DNA from: Lepidostoma basale
Taxonomy: Eukaryota; Arthropoda; Insecta; Trichoptera; Lepidostomatidae
Direction: 5' to 3'
DNA length: 64,000 nucleotides
NCBI GenBank assembly: GCA_022606425.2
Contig: JAHDVF020000672.1
Span: 1 to 64,000, forward strand
The notes below the pieces were generated by a model. It was not told where the DNA came from and made no database searches. It saw nothing but the letters and a program-made list of their open reading frames with translations. Shown piece by piece: positions 11,322 through 23,800 of the stretch; the stretch's first letter is position 1; each line of letters starts with the position of its first letter. Made by a program: the position numbers and the translations under genes.

Positions 11322-12070
11322 TTTTTTAACCTTTTCCCTGTTAAAAAAATGTGTGTGCACTTATGTACGCACGTGAGAAGTTATTCTTATTTGGCATAAC
11401 AAAACAATTATCCCGCTGAGCCCAATGACGTACGGATAAACAGTAAGTATTTAACTCAAATGGTGGAGAGGAGGCCTCTCTTTTCCCCTTCCCAGCAAGG
11501 AGACATAACACCCCTTCAAAGGATGAAGGATAGCACAAATATGGTGATAAAATTTGGTCAAAAGTCAAGTTGTTTAACCGCCCTACCTTTGGGTTATTTT
11601 CCGAGAAACATGCTCGTTTTTATTAATGAAATTTAATTATATACTAATTTAATTTTTTTAAATTACAAAATGCCAAATACTCGGCCGCACACTTGGCCTG
11701 CCCCTTGTAAACTATCATATTTATGAAGACTTGTGCTCAAGTTTTGATGGCACACGCGCGTATCCCTAAAACTTACATTTTAGGTACATTACTTTTTCTC
11801 AAGCCCGTACGTGATACGGGATATCGCAGAATGGTACAGTCAAAGTGAACGTATCACATACGTTCAAATAGGTAGGGTGGTTAAGAAATATGGCAGTGTT
11901 GTACATGTGTTATTTTTTTTTTAACCTTTTCCCTACTGTTAAAAAAAATGTACGTGCACTTATGTACGCACGTGAGAATTTATTCTTTGGCATAACAAAA
12001 CAATTATCCCGCGGATATAACAATTATCCCAACACAATATTGACATTCCTTGTTTTTTCCCCTGAAGTCT
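11322..12070. repeat. Direct repeat pair flanking a TTAA MITE
   Basis: TTAACCTTTTCCCT plus the following 90 bp (GCACTTATGTACGCACGTGAGAA...ATTATCCCGC) occurs at 11328 and again at 11915. The MITE 11578-11880 lies between. Confidence 0.75.
11578..11880. mobile_element. piggyBac-like MITE, 303 bp
   Basis: Flanked by TTAA on both sides (11574-11577, 11881-11884). Ends CCGCCCTACCT and, inverted, CCACCCTACCT. TTAA target plus CC start fits piggyBac-type mobilisation. Confidence 0.72.
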
Positions 12071-13090
12071 TCAATTATCAGATGATCGTGTGGGGGGTCT
12101 CATTGCGTCGTCTGTCCACTCCACCACCCTTCTGGTCCATCCATTGTCTACCAATTTGGCAACATGCCCTGTCCTGCTTTACTCAAACGGTCATTTGCGA
12201 GACTCATTGCCAGAAGAAATAAATAATTATTTATAAAAATAATAATTAAATTTAACAATGTGTTTTTTAATTACTTTCACATTTGTCTTTATTTGGACAG
12301 TGACCGGTTTCGCCAGGTTCCCTGCCATCGACAGACTAGTGACACTATTATAAACTGACTCCTTTATAAATCTTAATGAATGGTTGCAATACAAAAAAAC
12401 TAAGTATGCAGTTTAGTTCTATATGTAATAAAGCTGCGTACTTAGTTATTTTTGTATTTTTTTTTGGTACTTAATGCCTATTTTACTGCAATGTAATATT
12501 TGGAACACACACGCTGAGTGAATGGTGCGACCACATGCGAAAGACACGGTATGTTATTGTATGAAATGTTATATTTTTGTGTTTATAAACATCTAAGAGT
12601 GTTGACCCACTGTTTTCATATTGTAGAGAATAATCTGTTATGTCTATATAGTCCAATAGATCATGCCATAATGCTATCATTTGACATTTAATTGCGTACA
12701 TAGGTATTTGAAAATATGTACCGCGTAGGGGTATAGATAAAACGGAGCAAATTTACGCATTTAAAAGGTTAAAAAAAAGGTATAAAACGAATGCAGACTT
12801 GTACAGTTTCTATAACAATTTTATTTGACTTATTTCACTATGGAAACAAAACTTACAAATAGTAATAAACATCAAAGAGATTTCTTACAGCCAGAAGTGC
12901 AAAAAAGGTATTTGCAACAGACTTAAGTTTTATACAACTTTTTACAATCCTCCATACACATAGCATACACTTGTATACAATGAAACACAATCACATTTTA
13001 CTATACGGGAATTCATTTTGTGGTCACACAGTACTACACTGCACTTCTGTTACACCCTGTAACACCACATGAACCAGACTTACAATTTAA
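12071..13090. other. AT-rich stretch with one hairpin-element fragment
   Basis: 12284-12350 (TTTGTCTTTATTTGGACAGTGACCGG...) is one arm of the foldback element seen complete at 51826-51970. Nothing else recognised. Confidence 0.5.
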
Positions 13091-13094
13091 CAAG

Positions 13095-13395
13095 CGATAT
13101 GGGAATAATGACAAAAGAAAATATGGCATGATCAAATCAACACTATTGAACTAACTAACCATCGCGACATCTTCCCAAGGGGTTAGGGATCACCATATTG
13201 TTCTATCCTGACATGCTTCTCTTGCTTCCTCTACATTTATACATCGTGTCATGTGGGCAGCATTTAATATTTGATTGATTTGATCACGCTATGTTTTTCT
13301 CTATTTCTAGTTTCATTTACATATACATATCTTCATTCATTCTTTCCACGTGTCCAAACAATCATTATTTTGTTCATTCACTTCTTTTACTTGCA
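13095..13395 (-). mobile_element. LINE-A fragment
   Basis: Minus-strand copy, 3' end near 13155 (ACTAACCATCGCGACATC), degraded, up to the CATTCACTTCTTTTACTTGC motif at 13375-13395. Confidence 0.8.
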
Positions 13396-13396
13396 T

Positions 13397-13885
13397 TTGA
13401 CAAACAAACAAACAAACCATCACGCCGTTTCTCCGCAGGGGTAGGCAGAGAGAATGGACCGCCACACTACTCTATCCTGGCAAACCTCTCTAGCTTCCTC
13501 CACATTCATACAACGAGTCATACACGCACATCGATTCTTCCATGTTTCTGACATGACCAACCTTTAATATTTGATGGTCATGCCATGTTTTCCTCGCTCT
13601 ACCTTGACTCCTTACTCCGTTTACATCGTTAACATATACTTTTTTAACTATTCTTTCTTCATCCATGCGCTTCATATGTCCGAACCAATGCAGCGATCCT
13701 TTCATAATACCTTCTTTCGCTCTACTTACGCTTTCCTTCCTAATATCGGCATTTGAGATTCTGTCGTACATCGTTCTACCACATACGTTTTAGGGACCTC
13801 ATCTCTACCGCATTTATTCTGCTCTCATCTTTCTTCTGCCAGTTCCATGCTTCGTTTCCATACATAATGATGTACAATGGCAAGA
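13397..13885 (-). mobile_element. LINE-A fragment, TTTG-tail subfamily
   Basis: 3' tail CAAACAAACAAACAAACC at 13403 (GTTT repeats on the minus strand), 3' end GCCGTTTCTCCGCAGG, then readings NADIRKESVSRAKEG and WFGHMKRMDEERIVKKVYVN. Contains the first AATAAA available to the egg gene beyond its 3' minisatellite (about 13815). Confidence 0.88.
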
Positions 13886-13899
13886 GTAATAAATGACCA

Positions 13900-14640
13900 C
13901 GGACGTGGAAGGGGAGATTAGCAGCCACAGCACGCTGCCCACGTTCTAGTTACATGTTGTAGTTATAACTACGGCCACATTGTAGTTCGAGGTTCCACTT
14001 ATAATTGTAGTTATAACTACAGTTCCACGTTGTAGTTCGAGTTCCACTTGTAATTGTAGTTCCATGTTGTAGTTATGACTACAGTTCCACGTTGTAGTTA
14101 TAACTAGAGTTCCACGATGTAGTTGTAGTTATAATTACAGTTCCACAATGAGGTTCCATTTATAATTGTAGTTATAACTACAGTTCCACATTGAGGTTCC
14201 ACTTATAATTGTAGTTATAACTACAGTTCCACATTGTAATTCGAGTTCCACTTATAATTGTAGTTATAATTACAGTTCCACGTTGTAGTTCGAGTTCCAC
14301 TTATAAGTGTACTTATAACTACAGTTCCACATTGTAGTTCGAATTCCACTTATAATTGTAGTTGTAATTCGAGTTCTAAGTTGTAGTTATAACTACAGTA
14401 CCATGTTGTAGTTTGACTTTCACGTTATAATTGTAGTTCCATGTTGTAGTTATAACTACAGTTCCACGTTGTAGTTCGAGTTCCACATCATTGTTGTAGT
14501 TCTAGTTATATTTCCACGTTGTACTTACAACTACAGTTCCACGCTGTAGTTACAACTACAGTTCCACGTTGTAGTTACAACTACAGTTCCACATTGTAGT
14601 TGTAGTTCCACGTGGTTCAGTGTCAAGAAGGCCAGCCCAT
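13900..14640 (-). repeat. Partial duplicate of egg exon 30 filled with a minisatellite
   Basis: Left edge CGTGGAAGGGGAGATT...GCACGCTGCCCACGT (13904-13945) and right edge TAGTTGTAGTTCCACGT, GGTTCAG.GT.AAGAAGGCCA (14597-14633) both match exon 30 and its 3' flank (14669-14820). Between them is about 650 bp of alternating 24-25 bp units, such as GTAGTTATAACTAC + AGTTCCACGTT and GTAGTTCGAGTTCCACTT. The same words occur once in exon 30 as the codons for WNYNYD. Confidence 0.9.
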
Positions 14641-14683
14641 GTATGACACAAGCTATACACAGCTCAGGCGTGGAAGGGGAGAT

Positions 14684-14890
14684 TCACAGCAGGCGGCCGC
14701 GGCAGTTGGTGGCCCCGCATCCGCAGTAGAGCAGCTTACCAGGCACGCTGCCCACGTCGTAGTTGTAGTTCCACGTCAGCTCTGTCCCCGCGCGCACGTG
14801 GTTCAGCGTGAAGAAGGCCACCCACGGGAAGCGAGGGTCGTGCGTGTCCACAAACACATTCTGCACAAACACGTTCGGGGAGCAAGAGTG
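14684..14890 (-). CDS. egg: egg exon 30, catalytic SET end and post-SET
   Basis: Residues 1768-1835 and TGA. HSCSPN is at 1768-1773, [20 protein letters not shown] carries the catalytic tyrosine region, and [16 protein letters not shown] is the post-SET zinc site. Acceptor ggttccag. A partial, minisatellite-expanded duplicate of this exon lies directly 3' of the stop. Confidence 0.97.
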   Translation of the reverse strand, partial: HSCSPNVFVQNVFVDTHDPRFPWVAFFTLNHVRAGTELTWNYNYDVGSVPGKLLYCGCGATNCRGRLL

Positions 14891-17800
14891 CTGGAACCAT
14901 ATCATAATAAAAGTTAATCTCATGCATGATGATGACGGTCATAACCTATTTGGAAACACTCAATTGGGAGATTTTACCCCACCCGCCGTATTCACCAGAG
15001 AATGCTCCTTCTGATTTCCACTTGTTTTGATCGATGACGCTTGACCTATCTAAGTAGCACTTCACATTATATGAAGATACTAAAAATTGGGTCATGTTTA
15101 CAAGAGACTGAAAAATGGAGAAAGACATTGAAAGAAGGGTCGGTGTTGGAAACAAAATAAATGGTGCACTCAAATGGTGCATTCAAATGAAGCAGAGATG
15201 GCAGTGCAGAATGGGGTTCTAGCGCAGACCCTTATGTTTAGAAGTGAAGCTTGGAGACAACTTCAAAAAGAAGGATGAAAGTAGGAAAAATGTCGTAGAA
15301 ATGAGAACACTTAGAAAAATGTGCCGAAAAACAATGTATGATAGAATATCCAATGAAGAAGTTAGAAAGGAATGTAAGGCGGATGAATGTGTGATAAATA
15401 AAATTAATAAAAGGGTCACTAAGATGGTTTGGACATATGGAAAGAATGGATGAGGGAAGAATGGTTGAAAAGATATATACAAGTAGTGCGAACTGAAAAA
15501 AAAGTCAACAAAGGCCAAGGAAGACATGACATGACCAAATTAATCAAATGTTCGAAAGTAGGAACAATCGATGGGTGTGCTTGTCACGTTGTGTGAATGC
15601 AGAAGTTATCTGCCTACCCCTCCAGAGAAATGGCGTGATGGTTAGTTAGTTATTTAAGAAATCATGACAAATTAATAAAATGGATTTACAATACTAACAA
15701 ATACAGTGCTTTCTTCATCACGAGATGCATTGACCCCCCAAGTGGGAGGGTTTAGCAAATAGATTGCTCTACCTACCGGTACAACCAATGTCAGAATACT
15801 CACGTTGAGGTAGCGCCCGAGGTTGCCCTGCACCTTGGCGTCCATGATGTAGCAGGCCTCGTCTTTACCGAAGAAGGAACGGACGGATCTGCAGACAGAA
15901 ATAAGCATCCTTCAATATACAGTATCAATTACATTAATTAATTTACTATTCTTCACCGCTGATCACCAACACACACAATTAAAAACATTAAGTGGCTGTA
16001 GTGGCATTTCTGAACAAAGTCTGGAAAGTTGGAGGTACAGTAGAACGTCATTTATCCAGACGCCAGTTGTCCAGCTAATGTAAGTCCAGCTAATATAAGT
16101 CCTGCGTGGATAGAGGGTGGGCCTATGGATTGCATGAGCAAAGTTGACGAAGGGGCGCCGCTGCGTCCTATAACAGTTTGGGTAAGCGCCGGGTAACCTT
16201 CCATGTCTTTATTTAACTGTAAGTTTGTTCATTTGTTTGTGTATTAACAAGGCACCAAGACTTGGAAGCGCAGCGCAGAGACAATGTCACAGAGAGGAAA
16301 GGAAAGGAGATGCCATCAGAAGACTGGCGATGAATGAAAAGTGAACAATCTGCCTGACCTGTGGCGGGGCACGTACTCGTTGTCCTTGAGGCCCTCCGGA
16401 GCCGCAAACCTCGACGGCTCTCGCATGTCTGTAACAAACAAAATTTCAATTTAATTATTAAGTATAAAAAATATCTCTTTTTTGGTAGGCATTCCAAGAT
16501 TTCTTCAAGTCCAAACCAATTGTATTAGGAAGGAATCGTCGATGATATGTTACCGTTACATCTACCCTCTCCTCATTCCTAATTATACCCCTTCCACTTT
16601 TATACATAACTGGATCTCCATTTAGTATATAAGTGACGGCTCTGTTTTATTTGATTGTTAAAATTGTATACATTGATAAAGGTTACTTGTAACCGAAACA
16701 TGTCTGAGTTCAGTGAAAATAAAAACTGTTGTAATACAAAGTATAATTATATTTATTCACATATTCTTCTTCTTCTTCTTTTTGTCCTGTCACACCTCCG
16801 TGGTGCATAGAGCCTCAAGGAACCTTCTCCACCGGACTCTATCGCATGCCTAACATCATCCCAAGTGAGGCCTGCTGCCTTAACCTCGTCCTGCAGGGCT
16901 CTTCTCCAGGTGGCTCTAGGTCTGCCTAGCTTCCTCTTTCCTTCCATAGGGGACCAGTCTAGTGCGCCCTGAGCGATGCAGGCTGGGTTCCATTTCAGAG
17001 TTGACCAATCCACTGCCATTTGTGTCTAGCGACTTGTTCTCTAATTGGCTTTTCGCCTGCCATGGTCCAGGGAACGGCATTTGACACTGTTTGGGGCCAA
17101 TAGATCTTGAATATTGAGCGAAGGCAGCTATCTATAATATAAACACGTGAAGTTTTCCAAATAACGTCCGCGGTAGACTTTCAAGTCTCACATCCGTACA
17201 GCAGTACGCTTTTAACGCTACTGCTGAAGATTTGGAGCTTGAGCTTTCTCGAAATGATACTGGAATGGTATACAGGGCGAAGCATAGCGATTCACATATT
17301 TAATGTGTTTATTTTTAACTAGTTCATAAAACGGAACATCTGGTTATATGATATTGCATTAGATCAGTGGTTCCCAAAGGTCTATTTCGACATACAAGGG
17401 GTCTACGACAACTGGAAAAGTAATTGGGGGTGCATGAGATGTAAATGGGGGTCCACGAGATGGTTAAACTAAATTGAAGCCAAATATTAAAATCCATCAT
17501 CCCCCTATTAGAAAATTGGTTTTATTTAATGTAAAAATGTTGGATTTGCATTTTGTTTTGTTTTAATTAATGATTCTATGTCTAAATAGTCTATTGTACT
17601 ATGATTCTTCAACATTATTAACTGTTAAAATTACAACACTGTTATATTGGGACCATTTTATATTATACACTATTTGAGAATGTCACGACAGCTGTTTGAT
17701 CTGCCGATGATAACATCAGTTACTGCAATGGTGTCTACGCCAACATCCCCAAACAGCAAATAAATAAACTCCAGTCTGCATTCAATGCAGCAGCAAGACT

Positions 17801-20800
17801 GATAAGAGGTGTGCCAAAGAGTTGTCACATAACACAGCATCTTAAGGAGCTCCACTGGCTGAAATGTCCAGAAAGGATACAATACAAGCTCTGCTGGACG
17901 GTCTATAAGGCGTTGCATGGAATGGCACCAGCTTATATATCTGAACTCTGCATCAACGAAAACCTGAATGCTACACAGTCTACACTGCGATCAGCTAAGT
18001 CTACTGCGATCGGTAGATTGACTGTGCCAAAACGCTGTCCAAGCACAAACTTTGGCGACCGAGCCTTCGCGGTAGCCGGCCCTTCAGCCTGGAACAGTCT
18101 TCCAGCAGACCTTAAGTGCATTCGTGCGTCGGGTGCAGCCCTCATACTAAATATGTTTATATATATTTTTTATCATTATTATTATTATTATTATTATCTA
18201 GTTGATAAAACAGAGCATCTTCTACAGCGCCCTTGAGATGAGCAATTCATAAAAATGGCGCTTTATAAATTATCCAATTTATTATTATTATTAGCGAAAC
18301 AGCTGTCGCGACATTCTCAAAAAGAGTATAATACAACATTGTGATATTACAAGAGTTGTAGGTTGCTGGGAATAAAATAAATGGCGCACTCAAAGTCATT
18401 ACTGCAAATAGAAATATATCCACAGAAGCAAAGATGGCAGTACACAATTAAGTTCTAGTGCCAACCCTCATGTATGGAAGTGAAGCTTGGAGCTGGCAAA
18501 AGAAGGATGAAAGCAGGATAAACGCCGTAGAAATGAGATCACTAAGAAGAATGTGCGGGTAAACGTTGTATGATAGAATACCGAACGATGAAATAAGAAA
18601 GAAATGTAAGGCAGATGACTGCATCATGGATAAAATTAAAAAAGGATCCCTGAGATGGTTCGGACATATGGAACGAATGGATGAGAGTAGAATGGTTAAA
18701 AAGTTGTACACAAGCAGTGAGTGGGAAAAGAAGCCGAGGACGACCGAAGAAAACATTGCATGACCAAATTAATCAATTACTAAAAGGCGGCCACAAGTCG
18801 GAACAATCGACGTGCGTGCATGGTACGATGTATGGATGTAGAGGAGGCTCGAGAGGTATGCCAGGACAGGCCAGTGTGGCGATCCATCCTCTCTGCCTAC
18901 CCCTCCGGGGAAATGGCGTGATGGTTAGTTAGTTAGTTTTAGTTAAATTTAACAGTTAAAATGTATAACTATAAAACTTAACGTATATTTTATGTTAAAG
19001 ATCTCTTTTCTACGGAAAACCCTATTAAAGGGAGTATTTCTGTGTCAGGTTTAAAAACTAATGTCACAGTTATAGATGAATTTGTAAAAAATCAATATAA
19101 GGAAAGTAGGGGGGCTCAAATTTTGGTAGGGAGATACATATTTTGCTGGCAAATATGTGTCACCTAAATACCGTGTAACGCCACAGTTGCATACCATCAG
19201 CAACACTACCAATAGTCCTACTCCCAGCGTCCACGAGTGGTCTCATAGGCCCCGCGAGCCCTGGGCAATGTGGCCACTGGCAATACCATCAGCCATAGCA
19301 GATAGGAGAGGATGAATGGCGGGTCTCCAGCGCCATAAAACTGGAACCCCCCAGCTAAGGGAAGGAAAACCCCTACAGAAAAACCCTGGTCCTCCTGGTA
19401 GGGGGTTTGGCGTAAGGCTAACAACCTTATCCTAGAAAAACAAACTTGTTACGAAAAATCCAAGGAGCCTCGGAAAGGAAGCTCCTGGATTCAGCCAAGG
19501 CCCACCCAGGGCTGTCGAGCTTAGGATGATGATGATGAGGGGGTCTACAGAAAATAGAAAAAAATCGGTAAGGGGTCTACGGGACAAACAAGTTTGGGAA
19601 CCTCTGCATGAGATAAACAAATTTTAAAAAGATCATAAGACTTAGGACTCACTCTCTTCATCATCACTGATAGTGATGAACTCGTCCACCACGGCCGCCA
19701 TGCCGTCGCTGCTGTTCCCCTCAGACTCTCGGCTGCGGCGCTCCTTCCTTCGCTGCTCCTCTTCCTTCCCTTTCTCCTCCTTGATCTTATCCTCCTTGTC
19801 CTTCTCCTCTTTCACCTTGATCTTCTCCTTCTCCTCAGCGCTCGTGTCCTTCTTCTTGGCTTGACGGCGAGTTCTCATCCTGGAACTGGATTAAATACAT
19901 TCTTTACTAACTAACTGGCCAAAGAAGGATGAAAGTAGAATAAATGCAATAGAAATGAGATCTCTTCGATATGTCGTATCCTATAGTATGATAGAGTGTC
20001 GAATGAAAATATAAGAAGTGAATGCGGTGCGAATGATGGTGTCATGAACAAAGTAATGAAAGGATCATTAAGATGGTTTGGACATATGGAAAGAATGAAT
20101 GAAGAAAGAATGATAAAATAATTATATGTTAACGATGTAAATGGAACCAGAAATAGAGAGAGAAAAGTGGCACGATCAAATAAATCAAATATTGAATGTC
20201 GGCCACGTGAGGAGTCAGAAAAAATTGACGTGCGTGCATGACACGATGTATGAATGTTAAGGAAGCGAGAGAAATATGTCAGGAAAGGAAAAGTGTGGCA
20301 GTCCATTCTTGACGGTGTGATAGTTAGTTAGTTAGTTATTTAACTAACCATCACACCGTCTCTCTGCAGGAGTAAGCAGAGGATGGGCCGCCACACTACT
20401 GTCATACATCTCAAGCTTCCTCTACATTCATACATCGTAAAACGCACGCTTATTGATTTTTCTGACTTCGAATTTGTCCATCATTTATTAATCTGGTCAT
20501 GCCGTGCTTTCCTCAGTCGTTCTCGGCCTCTTTTTCCACTCATACTGCTTATAAAACAATTTTTTAAATAGCTCAACTCCCATCCATTCGTTCTATATGT
20601 TAAAACCATCTCAGAGATCCTTCGTGGCCGAGTGGTAAGTGCTTTGACTGCTACCCCAAATGTCCCGGGTTCGATTCCAGGCGATGGCAGTGTGATTGTC
20701 ACACTGTCTTTGGTCTGGTCCAGAATTCAGGCGACAATAAAATGGCGATAGATTAGCCACCTATTAAATGTCGCGAGAATTAAAATGATAGCTAATACCT

Positions 20801-23800
20801 TTTAAATGGATTTGGCTCGCGCTGTAATGATGTAAAGAGCGATTCAACAAAACAATAATAATATAATTTTCCACACAATCTTCTCAGTGATCTCATTTCT
20901 ACGGCATTTGTCCTGCTTTCATCCTTCTGAGTGTGGAATTCCTTAAATTTAGGCTGTCCGTTATACAGAGTTGGGATATGCAACCTTGTGCCATTCCAAA
21001 TAATATCCAGCAGAGTTCATACTGATTTTTTTCTGGACTTTTAAGCCAGTGGAGTTCTTTCTTCAGCAACTGAAGACAGCTAAAGAAGTGCACATTGGCA
21101 AGTTACCTCTCCGTGTCTTCCATGTCCCCGGGGGCGCCTCCCTTCTTGACGTAGCCTCCGGGATTGAACTCCTCGTCGGATTCCCCGTGGGCCCCCGTCT
21201 TGCCGTCGCGGTTGCTGGCAGGGGTCGCCCGCGTCTCCGAGGTAGAAGAAGACTGCAAGCGTGAGGAATAAAAGGAGTTAATAATGGCATATAACCCTAA
21301 TCACAGCTTCACTTGTATTGCTGTACATATGTGACCACCATACTATTTAATTCTTACTCTTTAATACTATTTAATCAAAAGTACTAATTAATTCTTGCTC
21401 AAAACTGCCCTTTAATTCTACTTCAAAAGTACTTTGTAATAACTAACTAACCATCACGCCATCTCCCCAAAGCGGTAGGCAGAAATAATAGAATGCCACA
21501 CTTTTCTTTCCTGACATATTTCTGTCGATCCCTCAACATTCATACATCCTGTCATGCACGCGCGTCGATTTCTGTGACTCCTTAGTGGCCGACATTCAAT
21601 ATTTGATTTATTTGATCGTGCTACATTTTCCTCGGTCTTCCTCCATTTCTAGTTCCATTTATACGGTTAGCATATAATTTTTTTATTTTGTTTATAACAC
21701 CACCATTTGCACCGCATTCACTTCTTATATTTTCATTCGACACTCTATCATACACAGAGTAGCCACTATTTATTCTACTTTCATCCTTTTTTTGCCAGTT
21801 TCATGTTTCCCTTCCATACATAAGGGTCGGTACACGAACACCGTTGTGCACTGCCATTTTAGCTTTTTTGGTTCGGTTTTTGTTTGCGATGACAACATTA
21901 AGTGCACCATTCACTTTGTTGCCTGCCCCAACCCTTCTTTCAATATCCCTCTCCACTGTAAACATACTTCCCAAATACACAAACTGATATACTTGCTATA
22001 ATTTAATTCTCACTCAAAAGTACTAACAATTTGATTGAATCTTTCAATAAAATTCAATTCGAATTAGCTTATTTATTAATAGACATTGCAAACCAGCAAA
22101 ATCCTCCTTAGTGAGCGGTCAGCAATGCCCAATGCAATTGCATGCTTCTACGGTTTTGGGTCTTCCTAAACCCCTAGGTCTTAGTGTGGATCCAGTTCCT
22201 TCCAATGTACGCACCAAGTCATGATTAAATTACGGTGAGGGACGGTATCACGACGCCCAAGATAGAAGTGCAGCCGAAAGGCCCGCTGTGTGGCGATGAC
22301 AGAACGGCCATTTTCAAGATACGTGCGGACGGCAAAGCCCCGATGTTGTCCGGACCAAACCATGGCAACGACTGAAAACGGCCAGACCCTCCCGATACAA
22401 TGAGATCATTCCCAGGTTCCTACCCACACCACACGGGATGTATTGGCCTTTTAAATTTTGCCACGTTTTGCCGCACCCTGTACGATTTAATATTTAGTAA
22501 GGAATAGGGATGCGCACTCACCTTGTCGTCTTCATCACTCTCGGGGACGTCGGATTCATAGTTCTCCTTCAGCTTCTCCACCACTTCGATGTAGTCCAAC
22601 TCGGCCAGATACTCATCACCATCGTTCAGTCCATCCTGGAAGGGAATATTGGGAAACAAATTTCAAGTTTAGAATGCCGGTGTACAGTGGCAGCATTGTC
22701 ATATAAATAAGTACGTAAAATATACTTTTATTATCATTCATTCTTCCCACATGTCTAAACCATCTTAACCCTTACCGCTCCATTACTTTTTTATATTGTT
22801 TGTCAGCCAACTCTAATTTAAATAATGTCAAAATATTTTTATTTATAGGTAGTTGCAAAAAAATCGTTAAAAATTCATTTGTAATGATTTATTCTTCAAA
22901 TTACAAAACAATTTACAAAAAACATCATGGACTACTTGTAGTTTTGCATAGTATGGTACTTTTTAAAACAATCTCCAGGATGGAGACCAGGTCTCACAAA
23001 ACCACACTGTTTCCCGTCTTCCCCCTGGAATCTTTCTGTTACTGCACACAGTACAGTCTTTAGAACCTTTGTCCAGTTTCGCAATGAAGTGGGGCTTGCA
23101 CTTTAATCGCTCCTCTGCATGACGTATCACGCCAAGTTCCCGCCATTTTAGGTTATGTGAATTTGCAAGGATTATTTTATAGTAAAATAAAAACGGAAAA
23201 CAGTCAAAATCTTATTAAAATGTGAAATTAAATGTTTTTTAACGAATAATCACAAGAAAGTTTTGCGCGTGAAAATACACGGGCGCGCAAGCCTTATCTT
23301 GTCGGCCGCCAGTCGACCAGTATAGCAGCGTACATATAGTCATGTCGGCTGGCATTCAACAAAGGAGTGGTAAGGGTTAATGTTACTTTCATTACATCAA
23401 ATTTTTTTTATTTTTTTGTATACAACAGGTCTTCAGATGATTTTTTAAATAGCATAAAAATGACACAAAGACTACGCATCCCTGAGGCAACTCACACCAT
23501 CACAAAATATGTCGAAATATATATGTGTGTGTGTGAAGTATCATAGTGTGCGTATACTGACCACATTGGCCACGGCGTCCGTGAGCAGGTTTCCAGCGTA
23601 GATGCAGAGGAAAGTGCCGCGCGAGACGTCGTTGAGTGCGCGTATGCCCCAGCCCCGGTTCAGCGTCTTGAACACCTGAAATGACGCACGTTCAGATGTC
23701 ATATCGCTCCACGAGACCACACGCCACAGTCACTCGGAGACAATCCGCCCACGCGATTGTTGGGCAGATCACTATTGGTGAATATGTCCTGGTGACATCA

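Larger units (their letters stand above)
17365..19606. mobile_element. hAT-type DNA transposon, 2.2 kb, filled with nested retroelements
   Basis: Ends CAGTGGTTCCCAAA and (inverted) CAGAGGTTCCCAAA; 8-bp flanks CATTAGAT and CATGAGAT differ at one base, as expected for an aged hAT target duplication. GGGGTCTACG occurs near both ends. Only about 0.5 kb of own sequence remains outside nested insertions; no readable transposase. Confidence 0.85.

Noticed and set aside
13945..14600. CRISPR-like array
   Set aside because: Units are contiguous minisatellite repeats without unique spacers, in a eukaryotic gene.
14612..14917. 101-residue plus-strand ORF
   Set aside because: Antisense of the terminal egg exon; no independent features.
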